Part shown: positions 47,057-59,952 of the stretch, one piece after another
Numbering within the stretch: the first letter of the stretch is position 1
How the letters are laid out: each line of letters opens with the position of its first letter
DNA from: Ricinus communis
Lineage: Eukaryota > Streptophyta > Magnoliopsida > Malpighiales > Euphorbiaceae
Reading direction: 5' to 3'
Length of the DNA stretch: 64,000 nt
Assembly (NCBI RefSeq): GCF_019578655.1
Contig: NC_063262.1
Span: forward strand, 12,035,582 to 12,099,581
Made by a program: the position numbers and the translations under genes
The notes under the pieces: generated by a model
Told to the model about the DNA's origin: nothing
What the model saw: the letters and a program-made list of their open reading frames with translations, nothing else
Database searches by the model: none

Positions 47057-47329
47057 AAGCCATTATTCATTCATTTCATTTGCATTCATGTTTTCATTTT
47101 TTTAGTGCTTTTGTTGCTTTTGATCTTAAGTCCCATATCTCTTGTAATTCTACATTTTCATTAATATTATTAATGTTTATTGCTATGTTTGCTCTCTTAA
47201 TATTGTTTCCTTTTTATCTCTCTTTTGTACCTTTATAAGTTATCTTGATTATTTCACCTTTTTGAATTTGACAAAAGGAGAAAAAATAAGTAAAGAACTT
47301 AACTCATATAACTTAAAACTTATATGCAT

Positions 47330-47455
47330 AAACTGAGGGGGAGCAATATCTTAGGGGGAGTTCTTAAGATTTCTTGATATTTCTACACTTTTTAAAGTTT
47401 TCAAAGTTTTTATCTCTTTGATCAATTTATTTATCAAAATAAAAAAGGGGGAGAT
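47330..47455 (+). mobile_element. Sirevirus polypurine tracts
   Basis: GAGGGGGAG at 47335-47343, TTAGGGGGAG at 47351-47360 and AAAAAAGGGGGAGA at 47441-47454, the last directly before the LTR. Repeated polypurine tracts are characteristic of Sireviruses; the last would prime plus-strand DNA. Confidence 0.75.
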
Positions 47456-48162
47456 TGTTAGTCTAAGTGCCTTGTCACATGGCTTAATCTCTTATCTTGA
47501 TCTTAACATACAAATTAAAGGTTTGATCTAATAATCTTTCAAATGTTTATGTTGTAGAATAATTCAAGAAAGTTACTACAAAATCACGACCGCAGTAAGA
47601 GGGCGTGACTGCAAAAAGCAACACTTTAATGGTAGAAACTCCAAGTCTACAAAAGCTTAAAATCACAATCGCACCAGGATGGGCGCGACCGGAAAACTTG
47701 AAGTCTGAAGTAACCGTTAGGAACCGCCAATGGTAATATTAGAAATCCGCCAATACATGCCGCCACGTCAGATAGCTGTTGGAGGCATTTCAAGATTCAC
47801 GACCTCGAAGCAAGAATCGCAACCACGATTTTGTATTTGACAAGTGCATTTAATGCACCATTTTAAAGCAAAATACAGAGATTTTTGGGGATACTTGTGT
47901 AATGGCTCTTTGAGATTTTTAGGCTATAAAAAAAATCAATGGCTATTAATAGTTGATCAACAACCTTCAAAAGTTTATACTATTATGCATTCAATATTTC
48001 TTATTCTTGTAATTAATTTCTTCAATCTTGGTTGTTGTAAGAGCTTGAATGCTCTTGTGAGTGTTAGCCTAAATACTTGGGATAAGGTTTAAGGGTTAGC
48101 CTAGGAAAAACTCTTGTAAGGGTTGTGTATGAGCCACTAAAATATAAGGTGATGTGGACTAG
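47456..48162 (+). mobile_element. second Sirevirus: 3' LTR, interrupted
   Basis: Starts TGTTAGTCTAAGTGCC directly after the last polypurine tract. It includes CGCGACC/GCGTGACTGC-type GC-rich motifs (47580-47700, 47800-47830) and GTTGTAAGAGCTTGAATGCT. It runs to ACTAG at 48158-48162, where the Athila-like solo LTR begins. The remainder beyond the solo LTR is not recognisable as Sirevirus. Confidence 0.75.
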
Positions 48163-49568
48163 TGATAAGTGCTACTAGCACTTACTTTTGAAGCTTGTTT
48201 TACCTCAGTTTCACCTTAAATTGAGTTTAATTTATTTGTCAGACTTTTTTTTCAATTTCTTTTTAGGTATTTGGCAAGCTTGCTTGATGAGAGGAAGTTT
48301 TAGTTTCAAAGTGTAAGAAAAATCAGCCAAGGAGCACCTACCATCAAGGACAAGAGTGTCACATGGGCATGACACAGGAAGAAGCTGCCCGTGTCACCTT
48401 CCAGTGTGAAGTGTGAAAAATGGCAAACTAATGGTTTGCATGACACGGGAGGCACATGCCTATGTGGCCTTCCTGTGTGGTTTAATAAAAATGGCAGATT
48501 GCTCAAGGAATGACACGGGAAGAGGACACACTCGTGTGATCTTCCCGTGTGGATAGAGAATATCTTCAAGAATGGTTTTTGGTCAAAGATGTCACATGGT
48601 CGTGTGGTTCCTAAAAAGCACACTATTTAAGCGAATTTTTAGGGTTGTTTTGAAAAAAAAAGTTATGCCGTATTTTCATTTCTAAAGGGAGAAAACCACT
48701 TGAAAACTTCATCTTTCTTTCATTTGTAGGATTTTGATTGATATTTCTCAAGGAAGAATATCAATTCCTTCAATTCTTGTCAAGATTGAAGATTGAAGAT
48801 TAAAGATTTTCATTTCTACTTTTTCATAACTAGTTTGAGATTTTCTTTCCCTAATCTTTATTTCTTTATTATAATGTTTAGGAACTAATCTTCTTGCTCT
48901 TTGGGTTTTGATGAACCCTAATATATTTTGTATGGATTGATTCAAAGTTAATGCAATTAATCTTTTTCATGAGTTATGTTATCCCTTTCATACTTAATTA
49001 TCTATTTCAATTGATAAGTTGACGTATTGATTGAGATTTATTTTCATAAACTGATTAGAGATAACTTTTTATGAATTAATCATATCTTAGGGATTGATGA
49101 TTGATTGGGATATTAGAGATAGATCTATAAGATTCTTTGGTTCAATAGTTTCTTAATCTTGATGCATGACCTAAGTGAGTGCGTTTAAGAAGAGATTCCT
49201 CTCCCCCCTCTTTGGAATATGGGTTTAATTACTTGAGAAATGTTTAAACCTAATTTTGTGGAATGCCAACTCAACTCCTGATTTGAATTAATTGTTGTTT
49301 GTTTTATGAAATACTTAACTTATTAGGGGGATTCACTACCTAAATAGGCTTTATCCTTAATAAATTTACCAATCCTTTTAATCTTTGTTTTCAAGATTAT
49401 TTTACTTTTAAATATAATTACACCCAAACAATATTTTGATTGCTAAATATTAGTATATGATTGAAGGTAATACTCACAATTAGGTTCCTAGTGGAACGAT
49501 ACTCTTACTTATCATTATATTACTTGATACAATCGACAAATTTTGCCATGTGCGGATAGCGCGCATCA
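48163..49568 (+). mobile_element. Athila-like solo LTR with ACTAG duplications
   Basis: 1406 bp from TGATAAGTGCTACTAGC to GCGCGCATCA, homologous along its length to the LTR at 11963-13311. It is flanked by ACTAG at 48158-48162 and 49569-49573. No internal sequence remains, as expected after unequal recombination between the two LTRs of one element. A 5' palindrome (AAGTGCTACTAGCACTT, 48167-48183) and a TATTTAAG block near 48622 are kept. Confidence 0.95.
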
Positions 49569-49573
49569 ACTAG

Positions 49574-50110
49574 CTACCATCACATATCTAAAACAGGATA
49601 GAGATAACTTTCCTAACTAAAAGAGATAACTAAAAATAATTCCTAATTAAGCTAAAACACATAAGTAGCCATCCATATCAATACTATGAAATCCTAAATG
49701 AAAATAAGTCATGCATATGGGTCTTATTTAAGTGTAAGCTAACTATGGCCAAATAACAAACTTAAACTAAAGTTCAAGTGTGGCTTGTAAAACTGGCCTA
49801 TCTTGAACTTTGACTTGTAATATATTAAAAGAGAAATGATATACACTATCTTGTCTTAAATAATCTCCTTGGTCCGCTCACATGTAAAATGCTAAGTCTT
49901 GGATATGCTTTGTTAAGGCCTCTTGATACTTCTTAGCTCTTGGTTTAGTAATAGGGCCTTGTGGTAAGACTATTAGATCCTTTGCCCATTGTACTTCTAG
50001 TCTTTGTTGAAATCTACCATGTCCTTCCTCATCTTCATCAAGTCCAACTTTATGAATTCCATATGATGGTAGTTGGTCCATATCACAAAATGTAAGATTT
50101 AGTGTGAGTC
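49574..50110 (-). pseudogene. retroelement polyprotein tail and LTR-like flank
   Basis: The minus-strand frame at 50081-49878 has GIHKVGLDEDEEGHGRFQQR and GPITKPRAKKYQEALTKHIQ, the polyprotein-tail motif also seen near 44070. Downstream (49860-49574) the minus strand is AT-rich and LTR-like. No active domain is present. Element class is uncertain. Confidence 0.45.
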
Positions 50111-50839
50111 CTGAAACACTAAGTTGAGAGTGAGCTTGAAAAACTCCATTTGTAATGACTGATACTCAGTTGTGAATTAGGGAGTGGACATCGTATTTGA
50201 TAACACCGAACCGCTATAATTAATATATTATTTTTTAAAATTAGAGTCAATATTTAATTAGGAATGTAACTTATTAATTAATAAATTAATAAAAAAAATT
50301 ATAAAATTACAGATAACTTTGAATTTTATGTGTCAAAATAAATATATATATCAAAATAAATAAATACACATGTTCAAATAAAAATTCATGTATTAAAAAA
50401 GTTTTATATCTCAGAAGACCAAAACACTAAACAGAAGCAAATTATTTGAGTTCTATTTTCCTTTCATTTAGCAGTTTGGTTTTTCAGTTCAATCGGTTTG
50501 TTCGATTGAACCGAATGACATTAATGTACAGTCTTATACTTCATTTGCCTTGTGCTTAAAAACAGGTTTCCAGAACTGAAGAATCACTTAATATTTATCA
50601 CGAGTCTACTGAAAAAAACCACTAACTATTTTTGCCTTCTACCTTGACAGCTCTTTGATGAGTTCACTTGACAAAGATGCAGCAGAAAATCTCATAGAAA
50701 GAATATGAACCCATTCTATCTCTACCAGCTATTACAACAATTCTACATGGTTAATCTACATTATTTAATTTCAGAATCCCTCAACCTATCATTTGCCAAT
50801 GTTACAGGAGTTGAAAATGACATGAGATTGCCCTCTCTA
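50111..50839. other. intergenic, possible small transposon relic
   Basis: AT-rich. GAACCG/CGGTTC-type phrases near 50205 and 50478-50518 (including CGATTGAACCGA) are common in small hAT-type elements, but no matching ends were found. The segment just before 50839 would be the 3' UTR of the BTB-like gene. Confidence 0.35.
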
Positions 50840-53800
50840 TTACCTGGATTCAATGGCATAACTTTCTGAACCTCTTAGAAATGATCGACGCCACCAAATC
50901 TGGAATGCTTTGCTGAGATTGGGGCATTCAGTGCCATGCTTGGAGAAGCACCTAAACCATTCCATGAACAACATGTATTGCTGCTTCAGGGGAAGTGTTA
51001 GGAGTGTCTGACCCAAGGCTTCTTCCAATGCCTTCGTGTCTAACCCCTTTTTGCATCTCTGCAGCCAACCAAAGTCTGATAGCATTGGGTCAAACCATGC
51101 CTGGAGAAGCCCAGCTCTTGCCTCTGCCCGACAATGCAGTTTTCTAGCTCCCATTGCAATAAAAAGTGTTGCTGAAACCCGGCTAAGCTCATATCTGACC
51201 ATTGGAGATGCACTCTCATGCAGTTTAAGCAGTTCTCCTTGATCTGCCCACATATCCACAAACTCCTCACCCATCTGCCGATCAATGAGGATCTCTAGCA
51301 ACCAGTTTATGTTATCAACCTGTCTGGAGATGCGTTCAATCAAAGGTTTACCTGTTTCTCTTTTTGCCACTCTCCCATTGGGTGAAGTGTAACAGCCCTC
51401 CTCCAAGAGAGTCAGCAATGAACCTAGACAAGACTGACAAACAACATAGAGATCCCTCTTATCTAATTCGGGTTGATCCTTCTCATAGATAGAGCTCTTG
51501 CATAAAAGACCCTTCACTAGTGATTTCAGTTCATTTCTAGCATTGGTATCTGTACATGTGGTGATAGACCAAACAAGCTGTCTAGCTAAGTTTTGTTTGG
51601 AATCTGCTGAGCTATTCAAGCAGAGTCTTGCTAAAATGTCTTGAGATGCTGCCTCCTCAAACTTAAACACTGCAAATAGGCCCCTTAGTTTTTCCTCTTC
51701 TTCCTCAGTCCAAGGAACAGCCTCAAGGAATTTCAAACAAGACAAAACACCTTTGTTAAACTTGATGCCAACTGATACCTAGAATAGTTTCAAAATAATT
51801 TGTTAATAAACATAGTTTCCAGTAGAAAAAAACACCTGTTCAGCACATGGCTACACTATCGTAGAGAAAATTGAAGCTCCTAAACTAAATTTTCTCGTCC
51901 TTTACATCCCAAAAGTCGTCAAAGTTTTATTGTCATATTTCTAGTGGAAGGTAGAGTAACAAACAAGGGAGAAAATGAAATGCTGCCAACCAATAATTTA
52001 CTAGCAGGTCATATAACATTCAATCTGGTGCATCATCAGTATTCTGCAGTAAACATAACATCAACATCAACATGTTTCATGCATTGTGTGGACCAACCAC
52101 ATGTCACACACATGTGAGATATGAACTCATTGTCTTTTTAAATTGCAATTGCATTTTATCATGTTCTGAAAGTTTGTAGTCTACAGTTTGGAAAGAAATC
52201 AATAATAATACCAAAGTGAAAAATTTAGGTAACAAGTAGTTCAATACATACCAATGGGCTATGCAACCTTTTTTTAGATGGCATCTAATTTGCAACCAAT
52301 ATGATCTTGTGATTTGATATTTGGACAATAGGGTCCCCAAAAGCTTTAGTTATATTCTTACGATCACCAACGGTGACAGAAAAATTTCCTTCAAAAGGAA
52401 TAATTATGCATACAAATGTGACCCAATGCTGTATGATATACTGTTGCCAATGCATTGAAATATAGTGATAAATTTTCAGTTATAGTCAGTAAAGAGTTGT
52501 CATTGGAACTAAATTTTGGGCAAACTGATCTGACATTAGTTGCTTAGGCTTTTTAATACAAGTTCAAAAATAATCTTTAGCAGCACAAAAGTTGAAAGAT
52601 AACAAATTCATGTCATCTTTTAATCTGTTAAAAAATCTTGTTGCATGATTTAAGTTATTTTCTAAGGCAATAATCCTCAACTGAATATGACCAGAATCTT
52701 AATTGGAAACCAACTGGCTCTGCTAACACAGATCCTCTTCTTCCATTCCCAAATTAAAGGAATTCCATATAAGAAGCTGACAGAAAAATTACAAAACACT
52801 ATGAAGGTCACAGTTTTTCCTAGATTTCCTTTTTTTCCTTCCCTTATGCCTCTGAAGAATTGCTTCAAAATAATCTAACCTTCCTTGACAACCTTTCCTT
52901 AATATTTTTTCACTAGATGCTGACCTTATCTTCTCATGATTGTGAAATTTCATAACTTGAGTGTGACATGTACAAACCCAACATCTTCCATTTCTGGGCC
53001 TAATGAAAACTTAGATATAAATTCCAGTTATAGCCAATGCTTTGTTACACATCAATTACATAGACAACCACTTTCTTCCCTCCTTACTGTTAGTATCAAA
53101 TATAAGAAATGACATAAAAAGGGCGCTGTAAAAATCAACTTGAACTAAAACCTACACTTTGATCATATTTCTTTTATACATCTACGCTGTTGAAAGTTTA
53201 TACGGGTTAGTATATCTGTATAATCTTCACTCTGAGCCATATTTCTAGGTGGATTCCATGAACCTCATGAACTATCCCAATAACCATAAAGTGGTAAGGC
53301 CACCCTAAAAATATCATCCATTTACCAGTTATTTTCAAAGAAAAGAAAACAGGAGGGCCTTAGATGATTCAAAAGGGGAACTCTATGCTGCAATATATCA
53401 TGAGGAGGCGGCACAGTGATTCCAATACCTGGAATCCTATGATATTCTGAAAAGAACAACCAGAAACAACACAAGGCAAGCGGATTAAGGTGCAAATACA
53501 TAGACTTCAATGATAAAACTCCACCTGCAAAGTCAATTTTCATTGTCCAACTTGATAATCAAAATTTATTGTATTCTTCACCTTCACTAACCACCCACTC
53601 CTACATACTGCAATCTTAACAAAGTCTAAACAAGCATTTAGCAAACTACAAGTCCATATAAGAACTCAAGAAGTATTTTTGCACAATACACTACATTTCA
53701 ACAAAAGTTACAAACAAAAACATAGAAAATAAAAGAAGCAAAAACAGAAAACACTAACCTCAAGTATATCAATGGCTCTATAAACCCCAATCTTCAAGAG

Positions 53801-54502
53801 CCGTTTAGTTATATCCTCCTCAAACATTAGCTCAATCGTGTCCCTAAAAACTCCCAAATTCTCCAAATCAGGCACCTCTATTCTACACATCTTCAATGAA
53901 TCCTTACAACTAGTACTACTACTATTATTATTATTATTACTATTACTCTTTGAACCCAAACCATTTCGATATTCCGAAATCAACCCGCAAAAAACCTCCG
54001 AATTTGCAATTAGAACCTCCGAACTCGTTTCCAGTACCAAACCTCCTCCCCTTTTACCCTTCAAATTCAACCTCACATCGCAAACACCTCCACACGGCTC
54101 TGACCCAGAACCCAAATGTGATAAAGACCCGTCATTCTTGACCCGGAAAGATTCGGATCTCGATTTCGGCGCAGATTGAACAACGGGGTCCGAATGTGAC
54201 AGCTCAGTGACGATTTCTTGAAATGAGCCGGCAGCCGGATCGGAGTCTATAGGAGAGACACGGCCAGGGGAGAGGATCCGACGCGGGTCAATTCTACCCA
54301 CGAAGTTTAACCCGGATTTCGTGTTGAGAGGCGAGTTAGGGACCGAGTTAGAGCTGAGTTTATAGACTGAGTCAGTCTTTTTGTGAATAGCTTTAGCTAA
54401 TATTACTGGGTTCTCAGGGCTTGGAGGATACCCAGTTAAAGAACAGCACCAAGATAGCTTTCTTGCTTGCGAACTCGGTTTCCGGCGAGCTGAATCGGCC
54501 AT
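50840..54502 (-). CDS. BTB/POZ-like protein, At2g13690 family
   Basis: Two exons: 54502-53759 (248 codons) and 51778-50840 (312 codons and stop), about 560 residues. The intron (53758-51779) starts GTTAGT, ends CTAG and is phase 0, joining RAIDILE to VSVGIKFNKGV. The Arabidopsis relative is about 544 residues, so the length fits. The N-terminus has RKLSWCCSLTGYPPSPENP, a family signature, then a serine/proline-rich region. The BTB-like fold spans about residues 135-275: CDVRLNLKG, SEVLIANSEVFCGLISEYRN, an asparagine tract (GSKSNSNNNNNSSS), CRIEVPDLENLGVFRDTIEL and the exon joint. The alpha-helical C-terminus follows (FLEAVPWTEEEEEKLRGLFA). BTB proteins commonly bind cullin-3 ligases; that is family knowledge and has not been shown for this branch. 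No stops or frameshifts are seen, so the gene looks intact. Confidence 0.9.
51779..53758 (-). other. single intron of the BTB-like gene
   Basis: 1980 bp, GT-AG, AT-rich. No nested gene, RNA or transposon was recognised. Short open frames inside it show no family resemblance. Confidence 0.8.
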
Positions 54503-54850
54503 GGAACTTGAAATGAGTGAAGAAAGAAACAGAGTCGTTCTAAAAACAGACAGCAGCAGAAAACATAGTGCAAGAAAAGAATAAAAGAAGAGAAAGAAAC
54601 AAAAACTAGTAAGGGAAGAAGGGAAGCATTGTTTAGCAAGAGATGCTTTAACAACAACAACAATAATAATTGTAATTTGAAGACAAAAAGTTGTGTTTGT
54701 TCCGTGACTTTCTCGGGAATCGCGAGGATTTTTGTTTTTTGGGGGGGTTTTCTTGAAGGGTTATTCTGTTATATTTGTTAGTTTTCTTGTTTACAGGGTC
54801 GAGAAATATGGAGTTTTTGTGATTTTTTTAACAAGATTTTATATAAAAAA
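54503..54850 (-). promoter_or_regulatory. 5' UTR and candidate TATA box of the BTB-like gene
   Basis: Upstream of the ATG the minus strand is pyrimidine-rich (TTTCTTTCTCTTCTTTTATT), as in many plant leaders. TATATAAAA occurs at 54845-54837 on the minus strand, about 340 bp before the ATG, and is the best TATA candidate. The actual start site is unknown. Confidence 0.4.
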
Positions 54851-55100
54851 AATTGTTTTATTGTCTTTTTCCTTTTCTTTCTTTTAACATGTGAGCTGGA
54901 GCTCTCATGCAATGCTTTAATTTTAAGGGATAAACTGTTTATTCTCTAAAATTTGGGCATATTATATTAGTGTTTTTTTATGACATATTAAAAATATATT
55001 AAAATCTCTTTTTCCTGGGAAGATGAAAATACCCTTACAAATTTATTGTCATTTATTTTACTTTTTCTTCCCTTCGTCCACCACTATTTTAATTTTAATT

Positions 55101-56133
55101 GGAGTGTCAAAATTTATTGGTGGATCGTGTTCATATCATACTGATTTATTCAAGTGAGACGATTAGAGTCAATATGAACACGATCAATTTAGTAATCGTA
55201 TTAATTCATTTCAACTCTAATATAATACGAATTTTTAACGAGTAACACATATATTTATTTAAATAGATTATATATAGATCATAAACTTGATACAATCCAT
55301 TTAATCTATTATAAAAATGACATAAAATTTAATATATTTAACATGTAAAAAGATTATATTCTTTCAAATCAATAGAGACGGTATATATAATACCAAATCA
55401 TAAATAAAATTTTGAGCTACCACAAGAGATATCTTTAAAGTTCATTATACATAATATTAAATCATAATATAAAAATAATTTAAATTTATAATAATTTAAA
55501 TTTCAGAAATAGATGAAACAATAGCATCTTTTTCAAAATTCAATAATTCTATGCTAAGCTCCATAATATCTTTTATAAGTTCTTGCAACTCCAATTTTGC
55601 ATCTACTAAGCAAATAAAAAAATAGTAAATAAAAAATATAAAAAAAAGAGCTTATGAAATGATTTCATAACTTAAGGTTAGATTAATATACCTTGATTTC
55701 TAAATAACCAATCTCAGCTAAACGCCGAAGCTTTCACCGTATTAGGCTTAAGTGCACTCCTATATTGATCAAGAACCCTTCTACTATTGTTAAATGCACT
55801 TTCAGAAGCTACCGTGTTGACATGAATGGTTACAGCATCACGAGTCATGGCTGCAATTTGAGGACACCTATATTGATTTGTTTTTCAGTATGATAACACA
55901 TCTAATTTAATCTTTCGAACCATTCTTGACTCATCAAGATAAAGTTCTAATTAACTCTTTTGAGGAATAAAATCATCACAGTTAAAAGAATCAAACTCTT
56001 ATAAAAGCATAAAAAATAACATTAAATTTAATTAATTCAAATATGAATATTCGAAATAAAAAATAAGAACAATGATATTTAATGATATTTCATATTTGTA
56101 TAACTAAAATCAACTATTTTTATTATTTTTTTA

Positions 56134-56164
<31 letters not shown>

Positions 56165-57022
56165 ACTAAAGTCAAACTCCTCTTAATTTTTTTTATTAAA
56201 GCAAACACAAATATGAAAGTAAAAGCTTAGTTCTGCCTCTGAAAAAAATACGAAAGTAAAAGCTTTATGATAGTAAATCTGCTATCATTTTGTATGTAAG
56301 TGCAATGCATATATAATAAAAAACTTATTTATAATTAGTACACATCATCTTTTACATAAGTACCTACAAACCCATTAGTTTTACCAACTAACAATGATAT
56401 TCTTAAAGTAGTAGTACACTTGCGATAAAGGATAAACATATTATGCCTTCAGCCACAATTTTTAGTTTTACGAGCCAACAAGAGAAGGTGGGCAATTACA
56501 TAATGGGATTCAACAATTAGACATTCAGAATAATTCAAGAAAGCATACCTGGATAAATTTTCAAATAATGAGTGGAGAGAAAAGAGGCGGCACAGCAAGA
56601 GGAGGGGACAAAAAAATTATTTTGTTAGGGTTTAGCTTTCTTTTATGAGAGGGGTGGCACAAAAGCAAAGTTAAAAACTTTCTTAGGGTTGTTATACTAA
56701 TTAGGTCTTATTTGTTATATTTTATTTTTTAGCCATTTTATTTTTATTTATTTTCACTTTTATATATAGTTATTTTATCTTTTATCTTTTAAATTTACAA
56801 ATTGTAAATGGATTAGATCGGGTGACGAGATCCATCACGAGTAGAAAAGTAAACGGGTTACAATGGGTTCGTGAGTCAACCCGTTATATAACTTGTTTCA
56901 AGTTGTGTCATAAATGGGTCCACCTGTTTACTGATCTGAACCTGCTAAGACTCAATCCTAACCTGTATATTTTTCGTATTTGGCGAATTATATTTACGTG
57001 TCATGATCCATTTTGACACTCC
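55101..57022 (-). mobile_element. hAT transposon relic
   Basis: Thirteen-base terminal inverted repeats, GGAGTGTCAAAAT (55101-55113) and its complement at 57010-57022, have the GTGTCAAAA core typical of hAT ends. On the minus strand at about 55900-55690 the transposase C-terminal dimerisation region is visible: QYRCPQIAAMTRDAVTIHVN, TVASESAFNNSRRVLDQYRS and LKPNTVKA. A stop follows. The rest of the transposase is gone. A TSD of 8 bp could not be shown. Confidence 0.75.
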
Positions 57023-57411
57023 TAACTATTTATTTCCTCCTTCACAGCTATTCTTTGTATTAGTGGCACAAATATAATTTTTTTATAGTTAAATCTATTA
57101 TTAAGATCTTGAATTTTAAGAGTTTATTTTATTGAGTTGCATTAGCTCCTTGTACTATCATTTTCGATTATATCAATGACTTTTTTGGCAAATTTAATAT
57201 TTTATTTTATAATTGATTCAAGACATTAGGTATAATATTAAAAACAGAATTCAGTAATTTCATGTAATATTAGGATAAAATTATGTGAGAAATCATAACA
57301 TGTAGAAGTTAACAAAATTTTTTAGAAATCTAGGGCATATAAAGCATCTCCTTCTTCCATCCCACTATCAAACTGAACTAATACAAATCAAAATTACTAA
57401 ACCCTAATAAA

Positions 57412-57980
57412 TGGTGTCATCTGGTAAGAACAATAGAAAAGACGATGATGACAGAAAATGAAGTAGAAAGAAATAAAGACAAGATGATTGATGCAGTATT
57501 GGACGAAGCAATTATACATTACTATTCTGTGACTAGAGCTCATTTGCTCGTCTCCAGGATAGCAAACAACATAGGAAGAAATTTTCAGAGATGTCGTTCT
57601 AATGTTGTTTATTCTTGTTCTTTTCTAGTTTTAGTGAATTGTTTGATTTGGTGGAATGTGTTCAGAACTTTTTCTGTTGATGTGTTATGGTAGGGGCCCA
57701 ACTGCGATTTCTTCAGATCGCATGGTGAATGGCTTAGTGAGAGAGTGACTATGATGATTAACAGGCTTAGAGCACTTAATACACACATGGAAACACTAGA
57801 GAACAAAAACCCAAACTTAGATGATAATGATATGCATAATGCATGACAGGAAATTGAGATATTGACAATCGAGGTTCATATGCTGCACATGGAGCTAAAT
57901 AAAGCTAACCAAACTGCTAACTACATGAAGATGACAAGGATTTTTATAGGGTTGGGTTTTACATTATTATAGGGCTATTA
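57412..57980 (+). pseudogene. possible GRF-type zinc-finger gene relic
   Basis: MVSSGKNNRKDDDDRK begins at 57412 and stops. In another frame RIANNIGRNFQRC resembles the N-x-GR-F--C core of GRF zinc fingers. After a gap GPNCDFFRSHGEWLSERVTM resembles the second metal-binding half and is followed by a coiled-coil-like stretch (RLRALNTHMETLENKN). GRF proteins bind single-stranded nucleic acid. The frames are broken and no complete cysteine set is visible, so the assignment is tentative. Confidence 0.35.
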
Positions 57981-58339
57981 ATGTTTAAGCTATATTAGTG
58001 ATTATTAGTTGTTTAGTGAATTGAATTTAGGAATTGGAGTCGTGATTGGTAATGTGTAGGTTGTTTTGTAAGTTTTTGGTGATTAACAACCTGTTATATA
58101 TTATAACTTCCATATTCAAGAGTAAATAAAATTGCATAACTTGGTTTCATGATTATTATCAGTTTCATGACTATTATTCTCTCTCTAAATATTTTGCACA
58201 AGTGAATAACAAAAAAGTTAATACTGACATTAATATAAAAATCATCCTACTATTACAATAACTTAAGTTAAACATCATCCCAAATAAAGCTAAGGGAGGC
58301 AAAGATATAACGAAAATGCTTGAGGCATTTCAGACATAA

Positions 58340-59420
58340 AATAATTTGAAATGGCAATTGTTGTTGGAACCAAGAAGGGGAGAGGTTGAATTGGTGACCT
58401 CAAATCATGAAGTAAAACAATCAATCACAAACCACAAGATTTAATAGTAATAAGAATGCAAAAAGTTGAAAAGATAGAGAGATTGACACAAGGGATTTAT
58501 AGTGGTTCCGAAACAATTCTCCCTATGTTAACTTCTAAATATCACACTTGAATATTTCACTGTAATCAAACTTGATTACAATCTTAGTTTTAGTAAGCTT
58601 ACCAACAACTTTGTATTTTACAAGGCTAACACTAAACCTTTCCGTGGTATATCCTAATCTCACATAGTCTCTTAAACCCTTGAGTTTCAATGGAAACTTA
58701 ATAACCAAATCATTTAATTTTGTTCCTAGCTCACACAACAACTCTTTACAAGAAAATTGAATGGAAAGATTTAACTCAATACATAAACATAGAAAGAATT
58801 AAATGTAAAGAGTTGATAAATCAAATTCGTAAGAGTTTGGGTAGTTAGAGAATTGATCAACATATGTCTAGGCCTTTATAAGAGGTATTTATATGCATAC
58901 CAACTTTTTAGAGACGTTAAAAATAGCTCATAACTCATCTAATACAAAGTAAATATGGTATGATAAACAATAACTTTCTACCAAAGAAGTGCCCTTACGC
59001 TTTCTAAATATAGTCATTGGAAATCCAATGGCTCTTGACATGTGGTGTGGCGATATGGAATTACGGCGCAATGGTCACTAACTTCACATTAAATGCAAAT
59101 GCTAGCCTCGCGCCTGAGAAGCACCCCTACGATTACTTGAAGGATGATCAGAAGTACGATCACACTTGAGCTCATATAACTTTTTGCCCAATTTTGTGTT
59201 TTCTCCAAGGAGAGACGCCTTCACACTTCTCGAAGAGAAGACCTTTTGATTGCCAGGTGCCGATGATTTTGACTTGGAGACTTTTAGGCACTCTTTACAT
59301 ATGGATGGTCAAGTTGACTTTATGAAAAGCACTCATGCACTTTACAAGAGCCACATTATGCAAAATTGAAGACAATAGAAAAGAGCAAGAAGTATATACC
59401 GTATTCACATATCAAGCAGT
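58340..59420 (-). mobile_element. copia LTR-like fragment
   Basis: Contains GGAACCAAGAAGGGGAGAGG, GTTGAATTGGTGA and TTTATAGTGGTTCCGAAAC, phrases typical of LTRs and adjoining leader of Sirevirus-type copia elements, here pointing left. GC-richer islands such as CCTCGCGCCTGAGAAGC (59106-59122) also resemble those in the Sirevirus LTR. No coding sequence. Ends undefined. Confidence 0.4.
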
Positions 59421-59721
59421 GAAAGAAGCCCATAGAGCAGTAATTACTTTATAATAGCAAAGCGCTAAATAAAGGGAAAGCAAGAACCAATCCCCTTTCT
59501 AGGAAGAGAAGTAATTTATAAATGGAGTCAAAACAAAAAATGAATGAAGCTTCTTTGTTCGCTGCTTCTCTTTTCATTCTTTACGTGTCTCTAATAATGT
59601 AAATTAAGATTATTCAAGTTCTTTTATCCAATGCTTAAGTCATTTTAAAACTATATCATATACACTCAATAAAGTGATTAATAACACTCAATTTGGGCGA
59701 TAAGATCAAAATAGAGGTTTA

Positions 59722-59952
59722 TTGACTTTTAGGCCAATAATCTCTAATAAAGATACCTTCCTAACCAGAGTCATACTTAGGGAAGATTCAAACCAACCTT
59801 TCTGGAAAGAAAAATTCTTAGCTGGTTTATCTAAGATACTAGGTGAAAGAGTTAGGAATACCATAAGAGAAGCCCATAATGGCCAGATCCCTTATGATTT
59901 CTACACTTATGGTGAATATATATATATATATAACTTTTATTTGAGGGTATAA
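59722..59952 (+). pseudogene. short pararetrovirus/retroelement coat-like fragment
   Basis: A short frame with the pattern F-W-K-E-K-F-L-A-G-L and G-E-R-V-R-N-T-I-R-E, followed by IPYDFYTYGE. It resembles the coat or gag part of plant caulimovirus-like endogenous sequences, in which K-F--GLP and YG-L motifs are common. The open frame runs into a TATATA tract, so it is a fragment at best. Assignment rests on motif memory only; other retroelement gag types remain possible. Confidence 0.3.

Noticed and set aside
53838..54179. Plus-strand frame of 113 codons with a leucine run
   Set aside because: It is antisense to BTB-like exon 1; the leucine run is the complement of the asparagine codons.
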